A stretch of 64,000 nucleotides of DNA from Glacieibacterium arshaanense (GTDB taxonomy: Bacteria > Pseudomonadota > Alphaproteobacteria > Sphingomonadales > Sphingomonadaceae). The notes beneath the pieces are model-generated. The model searched no databases. It was not told where the DNA came from and worked only from the letters and a program-made list of their open reading frames with translations. Positions within the stretch are counted from its first letter, which is position 1; each line of letters begins with the position of its first letter. Shown piece after piece: positions 25,885 through 35,095 of this stretch. The stretch lies in NCBI RefSeq assembly GCF_004681125.1, contig NZ_SIHO01000002.1, positions 908,563 through 972,562 of the forward strand, written 5' to 3'. The translations under genes were made by a program, and so were the position numbers.

Positions 25885-26997
25885 TCAGTTCCAGCTCGGC
25901 GGTGAGTCCAGAAACGCCTCGACATCGGCGAGCACCACCGACTTGTCGACATAGGCCTGGCCAATGCCGTGCACGAGGATGAAGGCCAGCCGGCCACCGC
26001 TCATCTTTTTGTCCTGCAGCATGTGCGCCGCGAGCGATTTGCCGGTCGCGCTGATGCCGGCGCTGCGCGGCAGGACGGGCAGGCCGACGCTGGCAAGGTG
26101 CGCCGCGACGCGCGCGGCATCGCGACCGCTGCAGCGTCCGGTTGTCGCCGAAAAGCCGAACGCCAGCGCCATGCCGATGGCGACGCCTTCGCCGTGCAGC
26201 AGACGGTCGGAAAAGCCGGTTTCGGCTTCCAAGGCATGGCCGAAGGTGTGGCCGAGGTTGAGCAGCGCGCGGCGGCCGTTGGTTTCATGTTCGTCGGCGG
26301 CGACGGTTGCGGCCTTGGCGCGGCAGCTGGTGGCGATGGCATGGACGCGCGCTTCGGCATCGCCGGCGAGCAGTGCCGCGGCATTGGTTTCGAGCCACTC
26401 GAAGAAGGCGAAATCGTCGATCAGCCCGTATTTGACGACCTCGGCATAGCCGGCGCGCAGTTCGCGGGGCGGCAGCGTGTCGAGCAGATCTGGGTCGATG
26501 ATGACCATCGACGGCTGGTAGAAGGCCCCGACAAGGTTCTTGCCCGCCGCGGCGTTGATCGCGGTCTTGCCGCCGACCGACGAATCGACCTGTGAGAGCA
26601 AGGTGGTCGGGATCTGCACAAAGCGGCAGCCGCGGCGCAGGATGCTCGCGGCAAAGCCGGTGAGGTCGCCGATGACGCCGCCGCCAAACGCCACCACCGC
26701 GTCGCCGCGCTCGACACCCAGCGCTAGCAGCTTTTCGGTGACCAGCTGTAGATTGGCCCAGTTCTTGGTCGCTTCGCCCGCCGGCAGCACGATGGGGTCG
26801 ACAGCAATGCCCGCCTCGTTGAGCGACTGTGTCAGCGCCGCCAGATGCTGCGCCGCGACGGTCGCGTCGGTCACCACCGCCAGCCGGCCGCGCGGCGCCA
26901 GTGGCACCAGCAGCGCACCCGCCCTGGCGAGCAGCCCGGCGCCGATATGGATGGGATAGCTGCGGTCGCCCAGCGCGACATCGACGGTCACGGTCAC
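25885..26997 (-). CDS. aroB: 3-dehydroquinate synthase
   Basis: Second step of the shikimate pathway, cyclising DAHP to 3-dehydroquinate with NAD and a metal. The 370 residues have GGGVIGDLTGFAAS (NAD binding), VGGKTAIN, a metal-ligand Glu in the ELRAGYAEVVKYGLI segment, and His ligands in LNLGHTFGHALE and the LLHGEGVAIG segment. It begins with GTG in a GTGA overlap with aroK, as is standard for aroKB. No anomalies. Confidence 0.96.
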   Translation of the reverse strand: MTVTVDVALGDRSYPIHIGAGLLARAGALLVPLAPRGRLAVVTDATVAAQHLAALTQSLNEAGIAVDPIVLPAGEATKNWANLQLVTEKLLALGVERGDAVVAFGGGVIGDLTGFAASILRRGCRFVQIPTTLLSQVDSSVGGKTAINAAAGKNLVGAFYQPSMVIIDPDLLDTLPPRELRAGYAEVVKYGLIDDFAFFEWLETNAAALLAGDAEARVHAIATSCRAKAATVAADEHETNGRRALLNLGHTFGHALEAETGFSDRLLHGEGVAIGMALAFGFSATTGRCSGRDAARVAAHLASVGLPVLPRSAGISATGKSLAAHMLQDKKMSGGRLAFILVHGIGQAYVDKSVVLADVEAFLDSPPSWN

Positions 26998-27611
26998 GCG
27001 GTCGGGGCCTTTGCGGAATTGAGTTTGGCCAGCGCCTCGACAATTGAATTGACCGTCATGTCGTGCGGCGCCGGCTTGCTGGCGACATGGATTTGCGCCT
27101 GCGCATAGAGCGGATTGCGCACTGCCGCGAGCTCGGTGAGCACGGTCTTGGCGTCACGCCCCGCCAGCAGCGGCCGGTTGCTGCGCCGACCGACGCGTTC
27201 GACCAGGGTGGCGATATCTGCGTCGAGCCAGACGGCGATGGCGTTTGACAGGATCAGCGCGCGGGTTTCATCATGGACAAAGGCGCCGCCGCCGGTCGCC
27301 AGCACTTTGGGCGGGCCTTCGATCAGCCGGGCGATGACGCGGCGCTCGCCGTCGCGGAAGTGCGCTTCGCCGAAGCGTTCGAAGATTTCGGAGATGGTCT
27401 GCCCGGCCGCGCTTTCGATTTCGGCATCGGCATCGACAAACGGCAGCCCGAGCCGCGTGCTCAGCCGCCGGCCGATCGTGGTTTTGCCGACCCCCATCAG
27501 CCCGACCAGCACGATTGATCGGTCTGGACGTACGACCACACCGCCCGCCGGGGGCGTTGCCCCGCCCGCCGGAGGCGACGAGTCGTCGTTTTTGGCTTCG
27601 CACTTCATCAC
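26994..27611 (-). CDS. aroK: Shikimate kinase with an unusual N-terminal extension
   Basis: Phosphorylates shikimate to shikimate 3-phosphate. The 205-residue frame has the P-loop GLMGVGKTT at 37-45, DADAEIE with the shikimate-binding Asp, GERRVIARL and the lid GRRSNRPLL. The kinase core begins near residue 32. Before it stands an unusual stretch, DDSSPPAGGATPPAGG, with a doubled PPAGG. Its DNA matches the arm of the REP-like repeat family found elsewhere in the window, so this part was probably acquired from a repeat. An internal start after the repeat (GTG near residue 25) could bypass it; the annotated ATG is a choice by frame length. Confidence 0.92.
   Translation of the reverse strand: MMKCEAKNDDSSPPAGGATPPAGGVVVRPDRSIVLVGLMGVGKTTIGRRLSTRLGLPFVDADAEIESAAGQTISEIFERFGEAHFRDGERRVIARLIEGPPKVLATGGGAFVHDETRALILSNAIAVWLDADIATLVERVGRRSNRPLLAGRDAKTVLTELAAVRNPLYAQAQIHVASKPAPHDMTVNSIVEALAKLNSAKAPTA
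27543..27576. repeat. REP-like repeat fragment inside aroK
   Basis: The outer-arm motif GCCCGCCGGAGGC at 27564-27576 is preceded by a hairpin GGGGC-gtt-GCCCC and a second GCCCGCCGG copy. The outer arm is identical to copies at 2745, 44272 and 54498. It is read in frame as Pro-Pro-Ala-Gly-Gly repeats. Confidence 0.65.
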
Positions 27612-27693
27612 GCCTCCCGCTATACACCGCCATGTGGCGCGGCCAAGCCCCCCGCGCGTTGCGGCGGGGCCAAATTCGGGATTGATAGGAACT

Positions 27694-27834
27694 ATGGGCC
27701 GTTTGTTGTTGTGGATTGTGTTGGTGGTGCTGGCGCTGGTCGTGGCCGGTGCGGGTTATCTGATGTTCGCCGATGTGCCGGCGCCGGTCACCACGATCGA
27801 GCAGCCGGTGCCGGATGCCAAGCTGGCGCAATAA
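27694..27834 (+). CDS. Small single-pass membrane protein
   Basis: A 46-residue protein: MGRLLLWIVLVVLALVVAGA is one transmembrane helix, followed by a short exported tail rich in Pro and Val ending PDAKLAQ. ATG 27694 has AGGA 5 bases upstream. It is followed after 4 bp by a larger secreted-protein gene. I do not recognise the family. The good ribosome site and tight spacing argue for a real gene; a longer frame running back through aroK antisense is not credible. Confidence 0.65.
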   Translation: MGRLLLWIVLVVLALVVAGAGYLMFADVPAPVTTIEQPVPDAKLAQ

Positions 27835-27838
27835 TAAC

Positions 27839-29647
27839 ATGCGCCGCGCCCGCCCCGGGCTGACTGCACTGCTGCTCGGTGCGGCTCTGCTGTGCGCACT
27901 ACCCGGCGCCGCGCAAGACGCGCCCAAGTCGCTGCTGCCCGAAGGCTTCGAGGAGCCCGCCGCCGATATTGCGGCACCGCTGCCGGGCACTGCGCCCGAC
28001 GCGGCCGCGCCCGACGCCGGCGCGACGAGCACCGACGCGCCATTTGTTCGGCCACGACCGCTGCCCGATCCGGCGGCTGCGGCCGCTGCGGCGCAAGTCA
28101 TCGATCCGTTCGCCATTGCCGCGACCGGCCGCAGCCTCGAAATCGCCGGGCCACTGGGTTCATTGGTGACCGGGCCGGGCGCCGGCTACGGGCTCAATAC
28201 CTTTGCCGGCTCGAACGGGCGCTTTGTCGCGGGTGTGATGCGCCGCATCGATACGCCGATTGCCTCGCGTTGGGCGCACATCGTGCTGCGCCGCGCGTTG
28301 CTCAGCGAAAGCCTGACGCCGCGCGATATCAATTCGGGCGACTGGGTCGCCGAACGCGGCTGGCTGCTGCTGCGCATGGGTGAAGTCGATGGCGCCAAGG
28401 CGCTGCTCGATTCGGTGCCGCTCGACCGCTTCAGCCGCAAGCTCTACCTCGTCGCCGGACAGGCGGCGCTCGCGGCCGCCGACCTGCCAGGACTATGCCC
28501 GCTGGCGCCGACCGCACAGGCGCTGTCGACCGATACGTTGTGGAAGCTGGCGAACGCCATCTGCGCCGGCATGACCGGCGATGACATCACTGCGGCGAAC
28601 GTCTTCGACCAATTGCGCGACGCCGAAACCGCCAATGACTTCGATCTGTTGCTCGCCGAGCGCGTGGCGACGCTGTCGGGCACCGGCGGCCGCGCGGCCA
28701 ACCTCGACTGGACCGAAGTCGATACGCTGACGCCGTACCGCTTCGGACTGGCGACGGCGGCAGGGCTCAAGGTGCCGCCCGAATTCTATGCCAAGCTGCC
28801 CGTCCAGCAGAGCGGCTGGGTCGTGCGCGCGCCCGGCCTGTCAGACGAAATCCGCGGCCCGGCGTTGCGCCGTGCGGCGGTGCAGGGCGTCGCTTCCGCG
28901 CAGGAAATGGTCAATTTCGCCGCGATGGAAACCGCGCGGCTCGACACCGAAGCGTTTGACGCGACGCCCGCGGCAGCGCTGCGCGCGGCCTATGTCGCCG
29001 CGAAGCCCGCCGACCGGCTGAGCGGCATGCGGACGCTGTGGGAAGCCGGCGACAGTGCCGATGACCATTACGCCGGGCAGATCGAGACTGCGCTGGCGGC
29101 GGCAAGCTTCCCCGTCGACAAGCGCTACGCCGATGATGCGCCGATGCTGATCGGCGCGATGCTCAGCGCCGGGGCTGCCGATTCGGCGTTGCGCTGGTGG
29201 CCGGTGATCGACGGCGCCAGCGGCGCGACGCGCGACAATGGCTGGGCGCTGCTCGCTGCCGCCGATGCCGGAACGCGCGTGCCGGTCACCACCGACCGCT
29301 TCAAGGATTGGGCCAAGGGCCTGTCGGGCCCCAAGGCGGTGACGAAGCACCGCGCGGCACTGCTGCTTGCCGGGCTCGGCGGCCTCGGCAAGGCCGGTGA
29401 CGGCTGGGGCGGGCTGCGCCGCGATTACGAAATCGACGCACCGGCGAACAGCTGGACGCGCGCCATCGATGCGGCGGCCAAGGCCGGCCGCACCGGCGAG
29501 GTCGCGGTGCTCGCCGCGAGTGCACTGCAAGGCGCCTGGGCCGATGTGCCGCCGGCGCATTTCGCGCATTTGGTGGCGGCGCTGGTGGCGGTCGGGCGCG
29601 GGCATGAAGCGCGGATGATCGTCGCCGAAGCTGTGACGCGCGGGTGA
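27839..29647 (+). CDS. Large secreted protein of unknown function
   Basis: A 602-residue protein with a signal peptide at 1-23 (LTALLLGAALLCALPGAAQ), an Ala/Pro/Asp-rich linker to about residue 75, and a long helical, Ala/Leu-rich remainder that resembles solenoid repeats without a clear TPR consensus. Only one Cys-containing segment is seen (LCPLAP and AICAG). It begins 4 bp after the small membrane-protein gene and its stop overlaps the GTG of the xerD-type gene by GTGA, so the three are probably one operon. I cannot assign a function. Confidence 0.75.
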   Translation: MRRARPGLTALLLGAALLCALPGAAQDAPKSLLPEGFEEPAADIAAPLPGTAPDAAAPDAGATSTDAPFVRPRPLPDPAAAAAAAQVIDPFAIAATGRSLEIAGPLGSLVTGPGAGYGLNTFAGSNGRFVAGVMRRIDTPIASRWAHIVLRRALLSESLTPRDINSGDWVAERGWLLLRMGEVDGAKALLDSVPLDRFSRKLYLVAGQAALAAADLPGLCPLAPTAQALSTDTLWKLANAICAGMTGDDITAANVFDQLRDAETANDFDLLLAERVATLSGTGGRAANLDWTEVDTLTPYRFGLATAAGLKVPPEFYAKLPVQQSGWVVRAPGLSDEIRGPALRRAAVQGVASAQEMVNFAAMETARLDTEAFDATPAAALRAAYVAAKPADRLSGMRTLWEAGDSADDHYAGQIETALAAASFPVDKRYADDAPMLIGAMLSAGAADSALRWWPVIDGASGATRDNGWALLAAADAGTRVPVTTDRFKDWAKGLSGPKAVTKHRAALLLAGLGGLGKAGDGWGGLRRDYEIDAPANSWTRAIDAAAKAGRTGEVAVLAASALQGAWADVPPAHFAHLVAALVAVGRGHEARMIVAEAVTRG

Positions 29648-30543
29648 CCGCGGCAGCGCCGATTTCCGACCAACGCGCCATCGCGCTGTTCATCGACATG
29701 CTGGCCGCCGAACAGGGCGCGGCACGCAACACACTGCTCGCCTATGAACGCGACCTGCGCGGCGCCAGCGAAACACTGGGCGGCGCGCTTGTCGCCGCCG
29801 ATAGCGCCGCACTGGCGAGATTGGGCGCGAGCTGGTCGGTGCTGGCGCGCGCCAGCGTGGCGCGCAAGGGTTCGGCGCTGCGGCGGTTTTTCGGTTTCCT
29901 GCAGCGCGACGGCCTGCGTGCCGACGACCCGGCGCGCGACTTGCCGAGCCCGGTCGCGGCACGGCCTTTGCCCAAGACGATGGACGGCGGCGACATTGCG
30001 CGGCTGTTCGCGGCGCTCGACGACTATCCGCAAACGCCCGCAACGCTGCGGCTGCGCGCGCTGGTCGAGCTGCTCTACGGCTCGGGGTTGCGCGCCACCG
30101 AATTGGTCAGCCTGCCGCGCCATGCGGTGCAGCCTGGGCGCGGCTTCGCGATCCTGACGGGGAAGGGCGGCAAGGAGCGGCTGGTGCCGATCGGCAGCCG
30201 TGCGGCGGCGGCTGTCGAGGCGCATGCCGTCAATGTCCCCAAGGACGCGCGCTATCTGTTCCCGAGCGGCGCCAAGCATCTGTCGCGCATCCGGCTCTAC
30301 CAGATGGTCAAGGCGCTGGCGGCCGACGCCGGCATCCCGCCCGACCGCATCAGCCCGCACGTGCTGCGCCACGCCTTTGCCACGCATCTGCTCGAAGGCG
30401 GCGCTGATTTGCGGGCGCTGCAGATTTTGCTCGGTCATGCCGATATTGCCACGACGCAGATTTACACGCATGTCCAGACCAAGCATCTTGTCGATCTGGT
30501 GACCAGTAAGCATCCGCTGGGTGACGATAAATCAGAGGCTTAG
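29644..30543 (+). CDS. xerD: Tyrosine recombinase, XerD type
   Basis: Site-specific recombinase that resolves chromosome dimers at dif with its XerC partner. The 299 residues have the N-terminal SAM-like DNA-binding part (FIDMLAAEQGAARNTLLAYERDL) and a complete catalytic set: Arg150 (GSGLRATEL), Lys174 (GKGGKER), His239 and Arg242 (HVLRHAFATHLLEGGA), His265 (LLGHADI) and Tyr274 (TTQIYTHV). The start is GTG, coupled to the preceding gene by GTGA. XerD is favoured over XerC by the LGHADIATTQIYTHV pattern, with moderate certainty. Position next to aroK is common in alphaproteobacteria. Confidence 0.92.
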   Translation: MTAAAPISDQRAIALFIDMLAAEQGAARNTLLAYERDLRGASETLGGALVAADSAALARLGASWSVLARASVARKGSALRRFFGFLQRDGLRADDPARDLPSPVAARPLPKTMDGGDIARLFAALDDYPQTPATLRLRALVELLYGSGLRATELVSLPRHAVQPGRGFAILTGKGGKERLVPIGSRAAAAVEAHAVNVPKDARYLFPSGAKHLSRIRLYQMVKALAADAGIPPDRISPHVLRHAFATHLLEGGADLRALQILLGHADIATTQIYTHVQTKHLVDLVTSKHPLGDDKSEA

Positions 30544-30608
30544 CGGCCGAATCTGGTCAGTCTTTACGGGTGTACGGGTTTGTAAACTTAGCGGGGCGGG
30601 GGGCTATA

Positions 30609-32054
30609 ATGCTTATCTGGTTGAAATGGCTGGCAATTATCGTCGCGGTCGTGCTGGTGACGATCTTTGCGGTGCGCGCCTGGGACTCGCAGCGCGGGGC
30701 GCCGCTGGGGCTGTGGCAGACCTATGTGCCGCATGAACTGACCGCCGAGGAGCTTGCGACCGCCGATTGGCCGACCTGGCTGCGCGCCGAAGACGCAGTA
30801 ATGAACGAGGTCAAGACCGCGGTCAGCGACAAGCTGCCCGCCGCCGATTGCACGCTCGCCAACCGCTATTGCCCGCAAAGCCCGATCTATCCGCCCAAGT
30901 TCGCGCACGACTGGAACCGCTCGTACATTCTGGAACCCGCCGGCACGCCGGTCGGCGTTGTCGTGCTGCTGCACGGGCTGACCGATGCGCCGTACAGCGT
31001 GCGCTCGGTGGCGCAGGCGTATCAGGCGCGCGGCTGGCTGGCGGTGGCGCTGCGGCTGCCCGGCCACGGCACCGTGCCCGCCGCCCTCACCAAGATCACC
31101 ACCGCACAGTGGCGCGCCGCGACGGCGCTTGCGGTGCGCGAGGCACGCCGCCGTGTACCCGGCGGTCCGTTGCATCTGGTCGGTTATTCGAACGGCGGTG
31201 CACTGGCGCTCGACTATGCGCTGAGCGCGATCACCGACAAGACGCTGCCGCAGGCCGGCCGCGTCGTGCTGATGTCGCCGCAAGTCGGCATCACTGGAGC
31301 AGCGCGCTTTGCCGGTGTCGCCGGTTGGCCCGCAGTATTCCCGGCGTTCGCCAAGGCGGCGTGGCTTGACCTGCTGCCGGAATATAACCCATTCAAATAT
31401 AACAGCTTTCCGATCAACGCGGCGCGCCAGTCGTTCGCCATGACGCAGTTTGTCCAGCACGCCATCGATGCGCGTGTCGCCGATGGCCGCATCAAGGAGA
31501 TGCCGCCGGTGCTGACTTTCCAGTCAGTTGTTGACGCGACCGTCGACATGTCGGCAACGGTGACGGCGCTTTACAACAAGCTGCCGGCGAACGGCAGCGA
31601 GCTGGTGCTCGTCGATATGAACCGCGACGCGGTGTTCAAGCCGTTGCTCGTCGCCAGTGCCGCGCCGAACCTTGACAAGCTGCTGGCACCGGCGCCGCGC
31701 ACCTATGCGGTGACGCTGCTGACCAACGAGGGGCAGGCCAATGCGGTGGCGGCGCACAACACGCCCGCCGGTTCGACCGAGACCGCAGTGGTGCCGCTCG
31801 ATGTCACCTGGCCGCGCGAAATCTATTCGGTCGGGCACATCGCGATTCCGTTCGCGCTCGATGATCCGCTCTACGGCACCGTGCCCAACACCAGCGGCGA
31901 ATCGTTCGGCATCCAGCTCGGCGCGCTCGCGGTGCGCGGCGAACGCGGCGTGCTGGTGGTGCCGCCGTCGCTGCTGATGCGGATCAGCGCCAACCCGTTC
32001 CACGGTTATATGATCGAACGGATTGCCGCCGACATGGTACCGTCGCCGCAATAA
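30609..32054 (+). CDS. Alpha/beta hydrolase, membrane-anchored
   Basis: A 481-residue hydrolase with an N-terminal membrane helix (about 2-19, LIWLKWLAIIVAVVLVTIFA) that should place the domain in the periplasm. The fold is shown by VVVLLHGLTDAPYSVRSVAQAY (oxyanion loop), RLPGHGTVP, and the nucleophile elbow GYSNGGAL. A His after SVGHIAIPF is the likely catalytic base. Two Cys near the N-terminus (ADCTLANRYCPQ) could form a disulfide. ATG 30609 follows a GGGGG run; a GTG at 30570 is less likely. The substrate is unknown, probably an ester. Confidence 0.83.
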   Translation: MLIWLKWLAIIVAVVLVTIFAVRAWDSQRGAPLGLWQTYVPHELTAEELATADWPTWLRAEDAVMNEVKTAVSDKLPAADCTLANRYCPQSPIYPPKFAHDWNRSYILEPAGTPVGVVVLLHGLTDAPYSVRSVAQAYQARGWLAVALRLPGHGTVPAALTKITTAQWRAATALAVREARRRVPGGPLHLVGYSNGGALALDYALSAITDKTLPQAGRVVLMSPQVGITGAARFAGVAGWPAVFPAFAKAAWLDLLPEYNPFKYNSFPINAARQSFAMTQFVQHAIDARVADGRIKEMPPVLTFQSVVDATVDMSATVTALYNKLPANGSELVLVDMNRDAVFKPLLVASAAPNLDKLLAPAPRTYAVTLLTNEGQANAVAAHNTPAGSTETAVVPLDVTWPREIYSVGHIAIPFALDDPLYGTVPNTSGESFGIQLGALAVRGERGVLVVPPSLLMRISANPFHGYMIERIAADMVPSPQ

Positions 32055-32202
32055 CGCCGGGCAGCGCCGCTTTGACCGACATTGGCGGCTTGCTCCGCAT
32101 CTGAAGTGCGCCTATATCGGCGACATCTTCACATCGTCATCGGTTGGAAGGTCGGTCCGGAACGCTCCGGCCCGCCGCCTTTTTGGTATTTTCGGAGTTC
32201 GT

Positions 32203-32769
32203 TTGAGCGATATAGCTGCCTTGTCCGCGCTGATTGCGCCGATTGCGACCCAGTTGGGGTTCGAACTCGTGCGCGTCCAGCTCAACGGTTCGAAGGCGGC
32301 AATGACGTTGCAGGTGATGGCCGAAGACCCCGCCACCGGCCAGATGACGCTGGCGCAGTGCGCGACGCTCAGCCGGGCGATTTCGGAAATGCTCGACGTC
32401 GAGGACCCGATCGAAAGCGAATATGCGCTTGAAGTGTCGTCGCCGGGCATTGATCGACCGCTAACGCGCCCCACCGACTTCGCCAAGTGGATCGGCCACG
32501 AAGTCCGGCTCAAGCTGGAGCCCGAAGTCGATGGCCGCAAGCGCCTGCACGGCACCATTACCGGCATCGACGCCGCGCAAAACGTCAGCTTCGACATGCC
32601 GACTATCGGCGCGGTCACCGTGCCCTACGCCGCCATCAGCGGTGCCAAGCTGGTGCTGACCAACAAGCTCATCAACGCGACGCGGCCGCTTGATGCCGGC
32701 GACGCCGACGAAATCATCGAAAGCGACGAAAGTGTCGCGAACGACAACGACCTGACTGACGAGGACTAG
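32203..32769 (+). CDS. rimP: Ribosome maturation factor RimP
   Basis: Helps mature the 30S subunit, acting on the S12/S9 region. The 188-residue protein has ALIAPIATQLGFELVRVQL at the start, the conserved LEVSSPGIDRPLTRPTDFAKWIGHEV block and a C-terminal SH3-like part with an acidic tail. The start is TTG 32203, with GGAG 5 bases upstream; no ATG gives the family N-terminus. A weak hairpin with a short U-run (32157-32184) lies in the leader and may attenuate the operon. First gene of rimP-nusA-ylxR-infB. Confidence 0.92.
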   Translation: MSDIAALSALIAPIATQLGFELVRVQLNGSKAAMTLQVMAEDPATGQMTLAQCATLSRAISEMLDVEDPIESEYALEVSSPGIDRPLTRPTDFAKWIGHEVRLKLEPEVDGRKRLHGTITGIDAAQNVSFDMPTIGAVTVPYAAISGAKLVLTNKLINATRPLDAGDADEIIESDESVANDNDLTDED

Positions 32770-32773
32770 TACA

Positions 32774-34348
32774 ATGGCCCAGCCTGCAACTGCGACTGTC
32801 ACTGCCAACCGCGCCGAGCTCATCGCGATTGCCGATGCGGTGGCGCGCGAGAAGTCGATCGACCGGATGATCGTCATCGAGGCGATGGAAGAAGCCATCC
32901 AGCGCGCCGCGCGTGCGCGCTACGGCTCGGAAAACGACATTCGCGCCAAGCTTGACCCCAAGTCGGGCGATCTGCGCTTGTGGCGTGTGCTCGAAGTCGT
33001 CGAGGCGCCCGAGGATTTCTTCAAGCAGGTCAGCGAAAAGGACGCGCTCAAGCTGCAGTCGGACGCCAAGCTCGGCGATTTCATCGTCGATCCGCTGCCG
33101 CCGATCGAGTTCGGCCGCATCGCAGCGCAAGCCGCCAAACAGGTCATCGTCCAGAAGGTCCGCGACGCCGAACGCGACCGCCAGTACGAAGAATATAAGG
33201 ACCGCGTGAACGAGATCATTACCGGCGTCGTCAAGCGCGCCGAATTCGGCCACGTCGTCGTCGATCTCGGCAAGGCCGAAGGTGTCATCCGCCGCGACCA
33301 GCAGATTCCGCGCGAAATGCTGCGCGTCGGTGACCGCGTGCGCTCGTTGATCCTGTCGGTGCGCCGCGAACCGCGCGGCCCGCAGATCTTCCTCAGCCGC
33401 GCTGCCGGCGAGTTCATGAAGAAGCTGTTCGCGCAGGAAGTCCCTGAAATCTATGACGGCGTCATCGAAATCAAGGCGGTCGCCCGCGACCCCGGTAGCC
33501 GCGCCAAGATCGGCGTGATCAGCCGCGATTCGTCAATCGACCCCGTCGGCGCCTGCGTCGGCATGAAGGGCAGCCGCGTCCAGGCCGTCGTCCAGGAACT
33601 CCAGGGCGAAAAGATCGACATCATCCCGTGGTCGCCCGACGTCGCGACGTTCGTCGTGAACGCGCTGCAGCCCGCCGAAGTCGCCAAGGTGGTGATGGAC
33701 GAGGAAGACAACCGCATCGACGTGGTGGTTCCCGATGACCAGCTTTCGCTCGCCATCGGCCGTCGCGGCCAGAACGTCCGCCTCGCGTCGCAGCTAACCG
33801 GTCGACAGATCGACATCATGACTGAAGCCGACGAAAGCGAGCGCCGCCAGAAGGAATTCACCGAGAAGTCGGCGATGTTCGAAAGCGAACTCGATGTCGA
33901 CGAAACGCTGGCGCAGCTGCTGGTGGCCGAAGGCTTCAGCGAGCTCGAAGAAGTGGCGTACGTCGAGACCGCCGAACTGGCTAACATCGAAGGCTTCGAC
34001 GAAGACCTCGCGGCCGAACTGCAGAACCGCGCTACCGAAGCGCTCGAACGCCGCGAAACCGCGGCGCGCGATGCACGTCGGGCGCTGGGTGTCGAAGATG
34101 CACTTGCCGAAATCGACGGGCTGACCGAAGCGATGCTCGTCGTGCTCGGCCAGAAGGGCATCAAGACGCTCGACGACCTCGGCGACCTCGCCACCGACGA
34201 ACTCGTGGCGAAGCGCGACGGCTTGCTCAAGGACTTTGGCCTGTCGGACGAAGACGGCAACAACATCATCATGGCGGCGCGCAAGCACTGGTTTGAAGAT
34301 GAAGATGCCGCAGCCGGGGAGGACGCTAACGCGGATGCCCCACAATGA
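32774..34348 (+). CDS. nusA: Transcription termination/antitermination factor NusA
   Basis: RNA polymerase-bound factor for pausing, termination and antitermination. The 524 residues show the N-terminal RNAP-binding domain (1-130), an S1 domain (about 135-200, [20 protein letters not shown]), two KH domains ([28 protein letters not shown], then [15 protein letters not shown]), and two C-terminal acidic repeats ([17 protein letters not shown] and the [13 protein letters not shown] region). It begins 4 bp after rimP and overlaps ylxR by 14 bp. Standard alphaproteobacterial size. Confidence 0.97.
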   Translation: MAQPATATVTANRAELIAIADAVAREKSIDRMIVIEAMEEAIQRAARARYGSENDIRAKLDPKSGDLRLWRVLEVVEAPEDFFKQVSEKDALKLQSDAKLGDFIVDPLPPIEFGRIAAQAAKQVIVQKVRDAERDRQYEEYKDRVNEIITGVVKRAEFGHVVVDLGKAEGVIRRDQQIPREMLRVGDRVRSLILSVRREPRGPQIFLSRAAGEFMKKLFAQEVPEIYDGVIEIKAVARDPGSRAKIGVISRDSSIDPVGACVGMKGSRVQAVVQELQGEKIDIIPWSPDVATFVVNALQPAEVAKVVMDEEDNRIDVVVPDDQLSLAIGRRGQNVRLASQLTGRQIDIMTEADESERRQKEFTEKSAMFESELDVDETLAQLLVAEGFSELEEVAYVETAELANIEGFDEDLAAELQNRATEALERRETAARDARRALGVEDALAEIDGLTEAMLVVLGQKGIKTLDDLGDLATDELVAKRDGLLKDFGLSDEDGNNIIMAARKHWFEDEDAAAGEDANADAPQ

Positions 34349-35039
34349 CCCAACAGTAAGTCCCGACATCGATCCGGAGACGATCGCGCCCGTGGCCAAG
34401 GGTGCCATGCGCAAGTGCATCCTCAGCGGATCGCGCGGCGAGCGTGGCGCGTTGATCCGGCTGGCGCTCGATGCCGACGGTAATGTTGCGCCCGACCTTG
34501 GTGCGCGGTCGCCGGGGCGCGGCGCCTGGGTGTCGCCCGACCGGCCGCTGATTGAAACCTCACTCGCCAAGGGCAAGCTGCGCGGGCTGCTGATGCGCGC
34601 CTTCAAGACCAGCGCGGTGCAGCTGCCCGACAATCTGGCCGACCAGATTGCCGACGGGCTGGCGCGCCGCGCGCTCGACCGGCTGGGGCTCGAAAACAAG
34701 GCGGGCAACCTCGTCTGGGGCGCCGACCGCATCGGCGATGCGCTGGCAGTTGGCCGCGTGCGGCTGCTGCTGCATGCCGGCGACGCGGCGCCCGACGGCA
34801 TCTCCAAACTAGAAGCCAAGCGCCGCGGTTCGCCGCGCGAAGTGCTGTCGATGGTGTTGCCGGTGCCGCGCGCGCAATTGTCGATGGCTTTGGGACGCGA
34901 AAATGTAGTACACGCCGCCGTCTGCGATGCTGCCGCCTGCGCCCGAGTGGCAGCGGCAGTTGAACGGTGGCGCGCCTTTTCGGGTTTTGTGTCCGAAGAG
35001 GGATTATCGGAAGACGCCGCCGCCCATAGGGGCACGTAA
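34335..35039 (+). CDS. ylxR: YlxR family RNA-binding protein (DUF448) fused to an L7Ae-like half
   Basis: Small RNA-binding protein of the nusA-infB operon; YlxR homologues bind RNA or nucleoid DNA. The 234 residues carry the YlxR core at about 28-95: [21 protein letters not shown] then [16 protein letters not shown]-terminal Ala-rich alpha/beta part near 100-190 resembles an L7Ae/L30e fold, as in the longer alphaproteobacterial form. ATG 34335 lies inside the end of nusA, so the genes overlap by 14 bp. A start nearer MRKC is possible. Confidence 0.85.
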   Translation: MPHNDPTVSPDIDPETIAPVAKGAMRKCILSGSRGERGALIRLALDADGNVAPDLGARSPGRGAWVSPDRPLIETSLAKGKLRGLLMRAFKTSAVQLPDNLADQIADGLARRALDRLGLENKAGNLVWGADRIGDALAVGRVRLLLHAGDAAPDGISKLEAKRRGSPREVLSMVLPVPRAQLSMALGRENVVHAAVCDAAACARVAAAVERWRAFSGFVSEEGLSEDAAAHRGT

Positions 35040-35095
35040 CGACGAAACGGTGACGGATATCCCGTTGCCGGACACTGAAGGTATCAAGGTTCTAA

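Noticed and set aside
23499-25997. Open frame of 832 codons antisense to mrcA
   Set aside because: Mirror of a full-length PBP1A gene, Arg/Ala/Gly-rich with no domain.
32157-32184. Attenuator before rimP
   Set aside because: The stem is only 5 bp and the U-run is 10 bases away; too weak to list as a terminator.
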